5,862 nt of DNA from Anaerolineales bacterium (lineage in GTDB: Bacteria > Chloroflexota > Anaerolineae > Anaerolineales > UBA4823), in assembly GCA_028687395.1 (NCBI GenBank), contig JAQUAE010000136.1, forward strand, positions 1 to 5,862. Direction: 5' to 3'. Below are positions 1 through 5,810 of the stretch, piece by piece (position 1 is the first letter of the stretch; every line of letters starts with the position of its first letter). A program made the position numbers and the translations under genes. The notes under the pieces were generated by a model. That model was given only the letters and a program-made list of their open reading frames with translations. It did not search any database and was not told the DNA's origin.

Positions 1-233
1 TCATCGATGGCCATTTGCAGACCCTGCCGGTTCTCGATACCGACTTTGGCCGTGCCTCCTGTCAGAGGGAATAGACCGCCCAGCCGGATCGTGGTGACGG
101 CCTGTTCCTTGGTTGCTTCCGCTACTGGTGGAGCTGTCTTCTCCGGTTGAGCGGTAGGAGTTGGCTGAGCGCAGCTAATCAGGACCAGTGACAGTGAAAT
201 AATAAGCAGTAAGTTCCAAAAGACTCTCTTCAT
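1..233 (-). CDS. ABC transporter substrate-binding lipoprotein, branched-chain amino acid (Peripla_BP_6) type, N-terminal part
   Basis: Partial gene running off the low-coordinate edge; 77 complete codons are visible. The protein starts MKRVFWNLLL, followed by a hydrophobic segment and a lipobox LISC with the lipidated cysteine at residue 21, so it should be exported and anchored to the outer face of the cytoplasmic membrane. Residues 22-46 form a flexible linker rich in Pro, Thr, Ala and Glu. From about residue 49 the pattern IRLGGLFPLTGG, then GIENRQGLQMAID, matches the first strand and helix of type I periplasmic binding proteins of the LivJ/LivK type. It does not look like the BMP/BmpA lipoproteins that normally serve the kind of permease encoded at 4860-5810. 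The ATG start is fixed by AAGGAG eight bases upstream. It lies 160 bases after the GntR gene and probably opens a separate transporter operon outside the window. The ligand cannot be told from this part. Confidence 0.88.
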   Translation of the reverse strand, partial: MKRVFWNLLLIISLSLVLISCAQPTPTAQPEKTAPPVAEATKEQAVTTIRLGGLFPLTGGTAKVGIENRQGLQMAID

Positions 234-241
234 TTTCTTCA

Positions 242-247
242 CTCCTT
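242..247 (-). promoter_or_regulatory. Ribosome binding site of the substrate-binding protein gene
   Basis: AAGGAG on the minus strand, eight bases before the ATG at 233. It is a near-perfect Shine-Dalgarno match and fixes the start of the lipoprotein gene. Confidence 0.85.
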
Positions 248-255
248 CTCTTACG

Positions 256-268
256 ATTGTCAGACGAT
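256..268. promoter_or_regulatory. Candidate GntR/FCD operator (ATTGTC-A-GACGAT)
   Basis: A 13-base near-palindrome, ATTGTC A GACGAT, with one mismatched base pair between its arms. It sits 23-35 bases upstream of the ATG of the substrate-binding protein gene. Short palindromes with a single central base, such as the TGGTCNGACCA core bound by FadR, are usual for FCD-type GntR regulators, and one such regulator is encoded next door. A second TTGTC/GACAA palindrome lies at 1118-1130. The palindrome is seen in the sequence; binding by the neighbouring regulator is inference. Confidence 0.45.
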
Positions 269-293
269 GGATGGTAGGCTAATTGATTCGAGG

Positions 294-320
294 CGTATAT
301 GGTTGGTATTGATTTGTCGA
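294..320 (-). promoter_or_regulatory. Weak candidate sigma-70 promoter for the substrate-binding protein gene
   Basis: On the minus strand TCGACA (320-315, five of six to TTGACA) is followed 15 bases later by TATACG (299-294, four of six to TATAAT). The spacer is shorter than the preferred 17. The position about 60 bases before the ATG is reasonable, and the candidate operator at 256-268 would then fall just downstream of the transcription start, where a repressor could block elongation or initiation. Matches of this quality arise by chance, so this is a suggestion only. Confidence 0.22.
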
Positions 321-393
321 GCCTCCTCTCCACAACGAGTTCAACCTCGTTCACTGTGCAGGGTTGATTGTCTTGTTCGCCTCAAATGGCGTT

Positions 394-1089
394 TTAATAA
401 ACCTTTTCTTTATCATCTCTGTTCTGCAGTATCGCCCGTACCGTTCCGCGGATATGCTCAGCCATCAGTTGAGCGGCACGCTCACCATCCCTGGCCTGAA
501 ATGCCTCCAGCAATTGTTTATGCTGTTTGAGGGTATCCTCTGTTTGTGAAGGATTGGATAGAAATGCCCTTCGATACTGTTGCGTGGAATTCCAGAAACC
601 GACGATGACTTTGAGCAAGGTAGGATTCCGGCAATTATGATATGCTGAAAGATGAAAACTTCTATCTAGTTCGACCCAGCGCCCCAAATCACCATGTTTT
701 GCTGCTTGCTCCATAATTTCTACACTGTCCGCCATAGCATTTAGATCTTCATCGCTCAAATGAGGAACCGCTAGTCTCATCGCCAGGGCCTCCAGGACTT
801 CGCGGACCTGGTAAATCTGGATAAACTCCGCCAGGTTTATCTTGGCTACGAACGCCCCTTTCCCAGGCTTTAATCGCACCAAGCCTTCCCCCTCTAATAT
901 CCGGAAAGCATCCCGAATAGGCATCCGGCTGATACCGAATCGGTTTGCAATACTGCTCTGATCGAGTTTCTGTCCAGCCTTCAGCGTGCCGTTCAGAATC
1001 TCCTGGCGAAGCCTTTTAGCAACGGCATCACATAAGGTAATGTAATCAAGAGCTACAGGAGTTTCATTTTGCTGAGCGGTGATAGGCAT
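394..1089 (-). CDS. GntR-family transcriptional regulator, FadR/FCD subfamily
   Basis: Cytoplasmic DNA-binding regulator of 231 residues from the ATG at 1089. Residues about 17-83 form the winged helix-turn-helix: DAVAKRLRQEILNGTLKAGQKL, the recognition region SRMPIRDAFRILEGEGLV, and the wing LKPGKGAFVA. Residues about 88-215 form the all-helical FCD ligand domain. It keeps the usual metal-coordinating set Asp142, His146 (LDRSFH), His190 (KQHKQLL) and His212 (AEHIRGT), so it probably binds a carboxylate-type effector through a metal. The start is uncertain. The frame stays open to a TTG at 1185 (263 aa), and an ATG at 1134 (246 aa) is also possible; none has a good ribosome binding site. I prefer 1089 because the length is typical of the subfamily and because a palindrome at 1118-1130 would then be upstream of the gene. 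It follows the catabolic operon on the same strand and may control it and the downstream transporter gene. The effector is unknown. Confidence 0.93.
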   Translation of the reverse strand: MPITAQQNETPVALDYITLCDAVAKRLRQEILNGTLKAGQKLDQSSIANRFGISRMPIRDAFRILEGEGLVRLKPGKGAFVAKINLAEFIQIYQVREVLEALAMRLAVPHLSDEDLNAMADSVEIMEQAAKHGDLGRWVELDRSFHLSAYHNCRNPTLLKVIVGFWNSTQQYRRAFLSNPSQTEDTLKQHKQLLEAFQARDGERAAQLMAEHIRGTVRAILQNRDDKEKVY

Positions 1090-1117
1090 ATCTGATGACA
1101 ATGCTTCCTGTGACTGA

Positions 1118-1130
1118 TTGTCTCTGACAA
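1118..1130. promoter_or_regulatory. Candidate operator palindrome TTGTC-TCT-GACAA upstream of the GntR gene
   Basis: Perfect five-base inverted repeat, TTGTC and GACAA, with a three-base centre. It lies 29 bases upstream of the preferred ATG (1089) of the GntR gene. A further GACAA half-site occurs at 1097-1101. The half-site resembles that of the palindrome at 256-268, although the centre is three bases rather than one. If the longer GntR frames were the real start, this sequence would be coding. Autoregulation by the FCD regulator is inferred. Confidence 0.38.
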
Positions 1131-1213
1131 CCATCGCTACACACCCATCATATTTAGGACTTACGCAGTTAGGGGGAGGTGTCAACCGCGTAACTTCTAA
1201 TATTCATAGATTT

Positions 1214-1242
1214 TTGGATACTTAATACTGGATATTGGATAC
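1214..1242. repeat. Short direct repeats TTGGATAC, two helical turns apart
   Basis: TTGGATAC occurs at 1214-1221 and again at 1235-1242, exactly 21 bases apart, with a further GGATA copy at 1230-1234. They lie in the gap between the end of the molybdenum hydroxylase gene (1252) and the GntR gene. The spacing of two helical turns could suit a regulator binding one face of the DNA, but this A/T-rich spacer may simply be a low-complexity expansion. No function is claimed. Confidence 0.4.
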
Positions 1243-1251
1243 AGGAAGAGT

Positions 1252-3429
1252 TTAGCATTTTAAAGGGGAAAAGTCAATAGCCCCCAGCAACCACTCCGCC
1301 CGGACCGGGAGATGGTCGCTCCACACCCCAACGGCGTTATGCACTGCCATCACTATCGCCGGCGGCAGAGGGATGAAGGGGATTTCACCCAACCCCCGCA
1401 CCCCATACGGCCCCACCGCATCGGGTCGTTCTATCAAGATGGTGCGGAACTCATCCGGTATGTCCACCGCGGTTGGAATCAGGTAAGTGCTCAACCGGTC
1501 AGTCAAGATATGCCCACCCCGCGTGATGAAGTTCTCGATCAATGCCCACCCCTGTGCCTGGATGGCTCCTCCCTCGATCTGCCCGACCACCTGCTGCGGG
1601 TTTACTGCCTTGCCAGGATCGTGGACAGCGATCACTCGTTTCAGTGAAGCCATCCCGGTGTCCATGTCCACTTCCACCTCCGCTGCCTGGGCCGCGTAGG
1701 ATATTGTGATAGAGTTCAGGCACTCTCCGCTCACGGGGTCGGGCGGTGTGGTCGGAGGGGCATCCCAGCGAACATCCCCTACCCCTGGGCGATTCTCATT
1801 CCGCCAATCGCGCCGCGCGGCTTCAGCCGCCAATTTCACTGCATTGCCGGCGAAAAGGGTCAGTCGGGAGGCTGACGCTGGCCCTGATTCTCCGGTAACG
1901 GCAGTATCGGAGACCACCAGGCGCACTTTTTCAATGGGCAGGTCCAGTGCTTCAGCGCAGATCTGTGCCAATGCCGAATGTGCGCCCTGACCCACATCTG
2001 CTGCCGCCGTATAGAGCACTGCTTGTTCGATCTGGGTGTCGCCGTACAGTTCAACTCGTGCTTCGCTATGCTCTGGGTAGCCTAAGCCAAACCCGGAGCT
2101 TTTCATCCCGATGGCAATCCCCCAGGCGCATCGCTTGTCCGGGCTGGCTTGCGCCTTAGGTAACCGCCAGCCTCCATTATTCTTCACCGCGCCCATTTCA
2201 TGCGCACATGTCTCGATTAATTCCGTTAAGCTTACCCCATCTGGTACGGGCGCTCGTGTGGCAAAAGTGCTCCCATCCCGAAAGCAGTTACGTAGACGCA
2301 TGCTAATCGGGTCGATCCCTAGTGCTTCCGCCAGGTAATTAATTTGCATCTCTGCCGCGAAGGCAGCTTGCGGGAAACCGAAGCCGCGAAACGCACCTGC
2401 GGGAACGTTATTGGTATAGACCGTCTTCGCCTCCAGGCTCACCACTGGAATCTGGTACGGTCCTGTGGCGGCGAAGCGCAGGTTATCCAACACCGATCTG
2501 CTCGAAAGGCAGTATGCGCCCGAATCGGAGATGATCTCCATCTTTGCCGCGGTCAATTGCCCATCCTGGGTAGCGCCCCAGGTATGACGTAGTATGAAGG
2601 CATGCCGTTTGTGATGGCCCACGATGGACTCTTCCCGGCTCCAGGATAGCTTCACCGGTTGGCGCACCTTCCAGGCTGCCAGCGCCAGCGCTGTCTGCAT
2701 CGATAGGTCTTCACGCCCGCCGAATGACCCACCGATTGCCGGGTAGATCACCCGCACCTGCTCCACCGGTAGGTCGAGCGCTTCTGCTATCTGTACCCGG
2801 TCTTCGTGGGTATCCTGCCCCGCGGTTACCAGCGTCACACGTCCCTCTTCGTCGATATACCCTAGCCCGGCTTCCGGCTCCATGAATACGTGTTCCTGCA
2901 TGGGAGTATGGTATTCATGGCTCACTACCACATCGGAACGGCTTAGGGCAGCATCCACATCGCCGTTGACCATCGAATAGCCGTGCGCAATATTTCCTGG
3001 GTGGTCCTCGTGGACCAAAACGGCTCCTGGCTGCAATGCCTGTTGGGGGTCGTCTATCACCGGCAAATCCTCATATTCGATACGCACCAGGCGAGCCGCC
3101 TTCGCCGCCTGTTCCGGCGTCTCTGCAACGACCACCGCAACCTGGTCGCCCGCATGGCGCACCTTATCACCGCACAGCACGGGGCGGTCATGCACCATGA
3201 TGCCGTAGCGATTGCATGGCACGTCCTGCGCCGTCAGTACCGCCTTCACCCCAGGCGACCTGAGCGCTTCGGATTTGTCGATTCCCAGCAAGCGCGCGTG
3301 TGGTCGTCCGGCAAAGACCAGCTTTAAGTGCAACATCCCCGGCATGCTGAGGTCACTAGCATAGATGGCGCGGCCGGTCACCTTGTCCTGAGCGTCGTAA
3401 CGCCTCACGCTCTGGCCAACGATGTGCAT
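1252..3429 (-). CDS. Molybdopterin-binding (large) subunit of a xanthine dehydrogenase/aldehyde oxidase-family hydroxylase
   Basis: Cytoplasmic molybdenum hydroxylase subunit of 725 residues, full length for the family. These enzymes hydroxylate N-heterocycles or aldehydes with water as oxygen source and pass electrons to 2Fe-2S and FAD partners. The N-terminal a/b hammerhead domain (about 15-125) starts with the usual VTGRAIYASD. The molybdopterin domains follow, with MQEHVFMEPEAG (177-188), IGGSFGGRED (232-241), AFRGFGFPQ (346-354; Arg348), DVGQGAHS (478-485), ESGPASASR (514-522), GQIEGGAIQAQGWAL (616-630) and GVRGLGE (676-682). Glu682 matches the catalytic base of xanthine dehydrogenase (Glu1261 in bovine). 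Asn316 appears where bovine enzyme has the purine-binding Arg880, so the substrate may not be xanthine. The gene begins 14 bases after the methyltransferase stop; a GAGGAG sits eight bases before the ATG at 3429, and a GTG at 3432 is an alternative start. It is the last gene of the apparent operon, and no FAD or 2Fe-2S subunit gene is visible. Confidence 0.95.
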   Translation of the reverse strand: MHIVGQSVRRYDAQDKVTGRAIYASDLSMPGMLHLKLVFAGRPHARLLGIDKSEALRSPGVKAVLTAQDVPCNRYGIMVHDRPVLCGDKVRHAGDQVAVVVAETPEQAAKAARLVRIEYEDLPVIDDPQQALQPGAVLVHEDHPGNIAHGYSMVNGDVDAALSRSDVVVSHEYHTPMQEHVFMEPEAGLGYIDEEGRVTLVTAGQDTHEDRVQIAEALDLPVEQVRVIYPAIGGSFGGREDLSMQTALALAAWKVRQPVKLSWSREESIVGHHKRHAFILRHTWGATQDGQLTAAKMEIISDSGAYCLSSRSVLDNLRFAATGPYQIPVVSLEAKTVYTNNVPAGAFRGFGFPQAAFAAEMQINYLAEALGIDPISMRLRNCFRDGSTFATRAPVPDGVSLTELIETCAHEMGAVKNNGGWRLPKAQASPDKRCAWGIAIGMKSSGFGLGYPEHSEARVELYGDTQIEQAVLYTAAADVGQGAHSALAQICAEALDLPIEKVRLVVSDTAVTGESGPASASRLTLFAGNAVKLAAEAARRDWRNENRPGVGDVRWDAPPTTPPDPVSGECLNSITISYAAQAAEVEVDMDTGMASLKRVIAVHDPGKAVNPQQVVGQIEGGAIQAQGWALIENFITRGGHILTDRLSTYLIPTAVDIPDEFRTILIERPDAVGPYGVRGLGEIPFIPLPPAIVMAVHNAVGVWSDHLPVRAEWLLGAIDFSPLKC

Positions 3430-3437
3430 CACCCCGT

Positions 3438-3443
3438 CTCCTC
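3438..3443 (-). promoter_or_regulatory. Ribosome binding site of the molybdenum hydroxylase gene
   Basis: GAGGAG on the minus strand, immediately after the TGA of the methyltransferase gene. It is eight bases from the ATG at 3429 and five from the GTG at 3432; the spacing favours the ATG. Confidence 0.75.
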
Positions 3444-4841
3444 TCAGCTCACTTTCAATCCCAGCTCGTGCTGCAACTCCTGGCAGACTTGCTCATACGT
3501 CCTCTGCCATTCTGGCAGCGGGTGGATGGTCTTTAGATCATATACTTCATTGAAGGGCTTGCCTACCGGCATCTCCTTCTGGCGGGCTTCGAACTTCTGC
3601 ACTAACCAGCGCACCATGCGGTCTGCCTCCTTGCGATCCAGCCGCGTCGCGGCCTGTGCCACCTCCGCCATGAAGCGCGCCTCCAGCCCTGAAACGTGCC
3701 CTGTAAAACGCCCCATCGCAGACTGCACCCCTTCCATCAGGGCAATGCCTGACGGCACCGAGGCAATGGTCAGTGCTGCAGTTTCGTACAGGATTTCCCG
3801 CGTACCTGGCCCGCCCACAGGTCTCACGAACGATGAGACCAGTACGTTGGTGTTTCGGCTCAGCCCCTGGAATGCCACAGCCTGGGCGGTGATCATATCG
3901 GGATACGTGTCGCAGCTCAAGTGCGCGTGGCTGGGTCCCGGATTATCGGTCACCCCACCATAGCAGGCTTTCATCAACACCATCCCCGCCACAGTGGCGA
4001 TCGCCAGCCCCGCGCCACTGCCAATGTATCCCCCGTAAATCGGATTATAGAAGTTATGTGCAAACGTGCGCGTATGTGCATAATGGACCGACTTGATCAG
4101 CTCTGCATAAGAGGTCTTCAATTCGCTAACAAATGAAGCGTGATGCCAATCCGTTGGGCGGAAGCCGCCGTAGGTTGTGGTCGCCAGCTCGCCAATTGCC
4201 GAGGGGGAATCTTCGGCGCATCCGATGGGCATCCCCGGCCGCCCTGCCAGTTCCACCACCTTGAAGGACATCTCCATCTCTTGCCAGCAACCGATGGCTT
4301 CCCAAGGCGAATTGGCGCGGATCGGTCGCCCGCGGGTGGTTACCAGCGAGGCGTTGTCGATGAAATCTAGGCTGCGCTCCTGGGCGTAGCTCAACATCAG
4401 CGGGATGAACAGTTCTTCCGGCACCTGTGTGCCGTATGCTCCTCCAACCGTGGCCACGCGCGTGAGGTCGTCGGGGCGGCGGCGGGCAATAACCACCTGA
4501 TCGTCACCGCTCCCAATGACTACCCTGGCTGGGCAGGATGCCAGTAACTGGTCCAGTTCCTCCCGAGACCAGATCATGCGCCGGCGTGTATCCAGGCAGA
4601 ATAGTCCGCAGCGAGTGGCCAGCTCCATGCCCGCTTCGAAGGCGCGGTCCGCCAGGGCGTCGTTTGCTGGAACGCAGCCGCAATTCTTTTCCCAACGGAC
4701 ATCGTACTTTTCGGCCAGCTCACTAATCGTACGGTAAATATAAACCTGGTCCCACTCCCTCTCTTCCAGCACAGGGCCATTTTCAGCACGGTCGAGCACC
4801 GACAGCAGGTAATCGTAATCCAGGAAAGCATCTCGAAACAT
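3444..4841 (-). CDS. MtmB-family (monomethylamine:corrinoid methyltransferase-like) protein lacking pyrrolysine
   Basis: A 465-residue cytoplasmic protein, close in length to archaeal MtmB (458). MtmB is a TIM-barrel enzyme that moves the methyl group of monomethylamine to the cobalt of its corrinoid protein MtmC, using pyrrolysine coded by an in-frame TAG. Family matches run the whole length: CGLFCLDT (78-85), SYAQERSLDFI, AGRPGMPIG (199-207), SELK (239-242), IYGGYIG (268-274), SGLEARFMAEVAQA (384-397) and VGKPFNEVYDLKT (426-438). Compared with Methanosarcina MtmB as I remember it, Pyl202 corresponds to Gly207 (codon GGA at 4223-4221) followed by Cys208, and no TAG occurs in the frame. It is therefore a pyrrolysine-free homologue whose substrate is probably not monomethylamine. 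I chose the ATG at 4841 because AGAGG lies six bases before it; a TTG at 4847 would touch that site. It sits 18 bases after the permease gene and 14 before the hydroxylase gene. No corrinoid protein gene is visible. Confidence 0.92.
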   Translation of the reverse strand: MFRDAFLDYDYLLSVLDRAENGPVLEEREWDQVYIYRTISELAEKYDVRWEKNCGCVPANDALADRAFEAGMELATRCGLFCLDTRRRMIWSREELDQLLASCPARVVIGSGDDQVVIARRRPDDLTRVATVGGAYGTQVPEELFIPLMLSYAQERSLDFIDNASLVTTRGRPIRANSPWEAIGCWQEMEMSFKVVELAGRPGMPIGCAEDSPSAIGELATTTYGGFRPTDWHHASFVSELKTSYAELIKSVHYAHTRTFAHNFYNPIYGGYIGSGAGLAIATVAGMVLMKACYGGVTDNPGPSHAHLSCDTYPDMITAQAVAFQGLSRNTNVLVSSFVRPVGGPGTREILYETAALTIASVPSGIALMEGVQSAMGRFTGHVSGLEARFMAEVAQAATRLDRKEADRMVRWLVQKFEARQKEMPVGKPFNEVYDLKTIHPLPEWQRTYEQVCQELQHELGLKVS

Positions 4842-4847
4842 AAACAA

Positions 4848-4852
4848 CCTCT
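4848..4852 (-). promoter_or_regulatory. Ribosome binding site deciding the methyltransferase start
   Basis: AGAGG on the minus strand. It directly abuts the in-frame TTG at 4847 but is six bases from the ATG at 4841, so translation should begin at 4841. The resulting N-terminus, MFRDAF, also resembles the MTFRKSF start of MtmB. Confidence 0.7.
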
Positions 4853-4859
4853 ATGTTGA

Positions 4860-5810
4860 TTATTCTCTTTCGTAAGGTTTTCCAAGCCAGGCGGGTGCCA
4901 GCGATCGCGCTCGGCTGGCAGCCAGCGCCAGGATAGCAAATACGTAAGGCAGAGCCAGCAGAATCTGGTACGGCACCTGGATACCCACTCCTTGCAGTTG
5001 AAGCTGCACCGCATCCAAGAAGGAAAAGATTAGCGTAGCAATCACGATCCGCCAGGGCAGCCAATTGCCGGCAATCACGATCACCAGCGCCAGCCAACCG
5101 CGCCCGGCGGTGATATCCGGCAAGAAGCGCGAGCTGGAACCCACAGTCAGGAAAGACCCAGCCAGCCCAGCCATCACGCCGCCAAAGACCACCGAAAAGA
5201 GTTGCAACTGGCTGACGCTCAAACCTTTCATATCCACTGCCCGCGGGTTCTCACCCACGCTGCGGATGCGCAAACCGTATTTTGTCTTGTACAGAAAGTA
5301 ATACACCATCGGCGCAATGGCAAAGGCGATATAGGTAATAATCTTGTGCGAAAAGAAAATCTCCCCCACGTAGGGCAGGTCAGAAAGCAACCGAATGTTG
5401 ACTGTCTCCAGGGTCTTGATAGTAGGCAGGTCTGCATTCGCCTCCCGAAAAGCCTCGAAAACAACCTTATACCAAAAATAAGTCGCCCCAGAAGAAAACA
5501 GGTTCAACGATAGGCCGGTCACCGTCTGGTCCACCTTCAAAACAACTGACATGAACACCATCAACAGCGCCATTAATCCGCCAGCCAGCATTGCGCCCAG
5601 AATGCCCAGCGTCACCGAGTCGGTCTTGTATGTCACCAGAAAGCCGATCCAGGCCCCCATCAGCATCGTGCCTTCCACACCCAGGTTGAGAATCCCAGAA
5701 CGCTCTGTTACCAGCTCACCCAATGCGGCCAGCAGCAGCGGTGTGGAGATGCGAATGGTTGCAGCCAGTATGTTGATGATGATGGCGGCTGGAATTGCGC
5801 TATTCAGCAT
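4860..5810 (-). CDS. ABC transporter permease, BMP/Nup (nucleoside or simple sugar, BPD_transp_2) family
   Basis: Integral membrane protein of 316 residues, typical for the second permease (YufQ/NupQ-like) of importers that take up nucleosides, purines or simple sugars. About eight hydrophobic segments are visible, roughly at residues 5-30, 41-60, 67-91, 95-115, 156-174, 203-223, 238-265 and 280-298. The family signature ERSGILNLGVEGTML is at 36-50. The cytoplasmic loop that contacts the ATPase is at 176-199 (TKYGLRIRSVGENPRAVDMKG), and the AGRGWLALVIVIAG motif is at 235-248. The ATG overlaps the stop of the upstream gene as ATGCTGA, and a GAGGG lies seven bases before it inside the upstream gene, so the two are probably translationally coupled. 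The ATPase and the BMP-type binding protein expected for this transporter would lie beyond 5862. The cargo cannot be fixed from the permease alone, but the downstream enzymes suggest an N-containing compound. Confidence 0.93.
   Translation of the reverse strand: MLNSAIPAAIIINILAATIRISTPLLLAALGELVTERSGILNLGVEGTMLMGAWIGFLVTYKTDSVTLGILGAMLAGGLMALLMVFMSVVLKVDQTVTGLSLNLFSSGATYFWYKVVFEAFREANADLPTIKTLETVNIRLLSDLPYVGEIFFSHKIITYIAFAIAPMVYYFLYKTKYGLRIRSVGENPRAVDMKGLSVSQLQLFSVVFGGVMAGLAGSFLTVGSSSRFLPDITAGRGWLALVIVIAGNWLPWRIVIATLIFSFLDAVQLQLQGVGIQVPYQILLALPYVFAILALAASRARSLAPAWLGKPYERE

Noticed and set aside
334..351. Hairpin AACGAG-TTCAAC-CTCGTT after the GntR gene, considered as a terminator
   Set aside because: The stem is only six base pairs and is not followed by a run of T on the minus strand, so it does not qualify as an intrinsic terminator.
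267..549. Short plus-strand frames over the gap between the regulator and lipoprotein genes
   Set aside because: They run into the antisense of the FCD domain, and I see no family resemblance.
1147..1185. TTGACA and TATGAT as one sigma-70 promoter for the GntR gene
   Set aside because: The spacer would be 27 bases, far from the usual 16-18.
3328..3963. A 211-codon open frame on the plus strand
   Set aside because: It lies entirely antisense to the well-supported hydroxylase and methyltransferase genes, its translation resembles no family, and it has low-complexity Ser/Arg/Pro composition typical of a shadow frame.
3444..4841. Read-through of an in-frame TAG as pyrrolysine, as in true MtmB
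   Set aside because: The frame has no internal TAG; the matching codon is GGA (Gly).
4574..5014. A 146-codon open frame on the minus strand across the permease-methyltransferase junction
   Set aside because: It is an alternative frame of two clearly recognised proteins, and its translation is rich in Cys, Trp and Arg with no family pattern.
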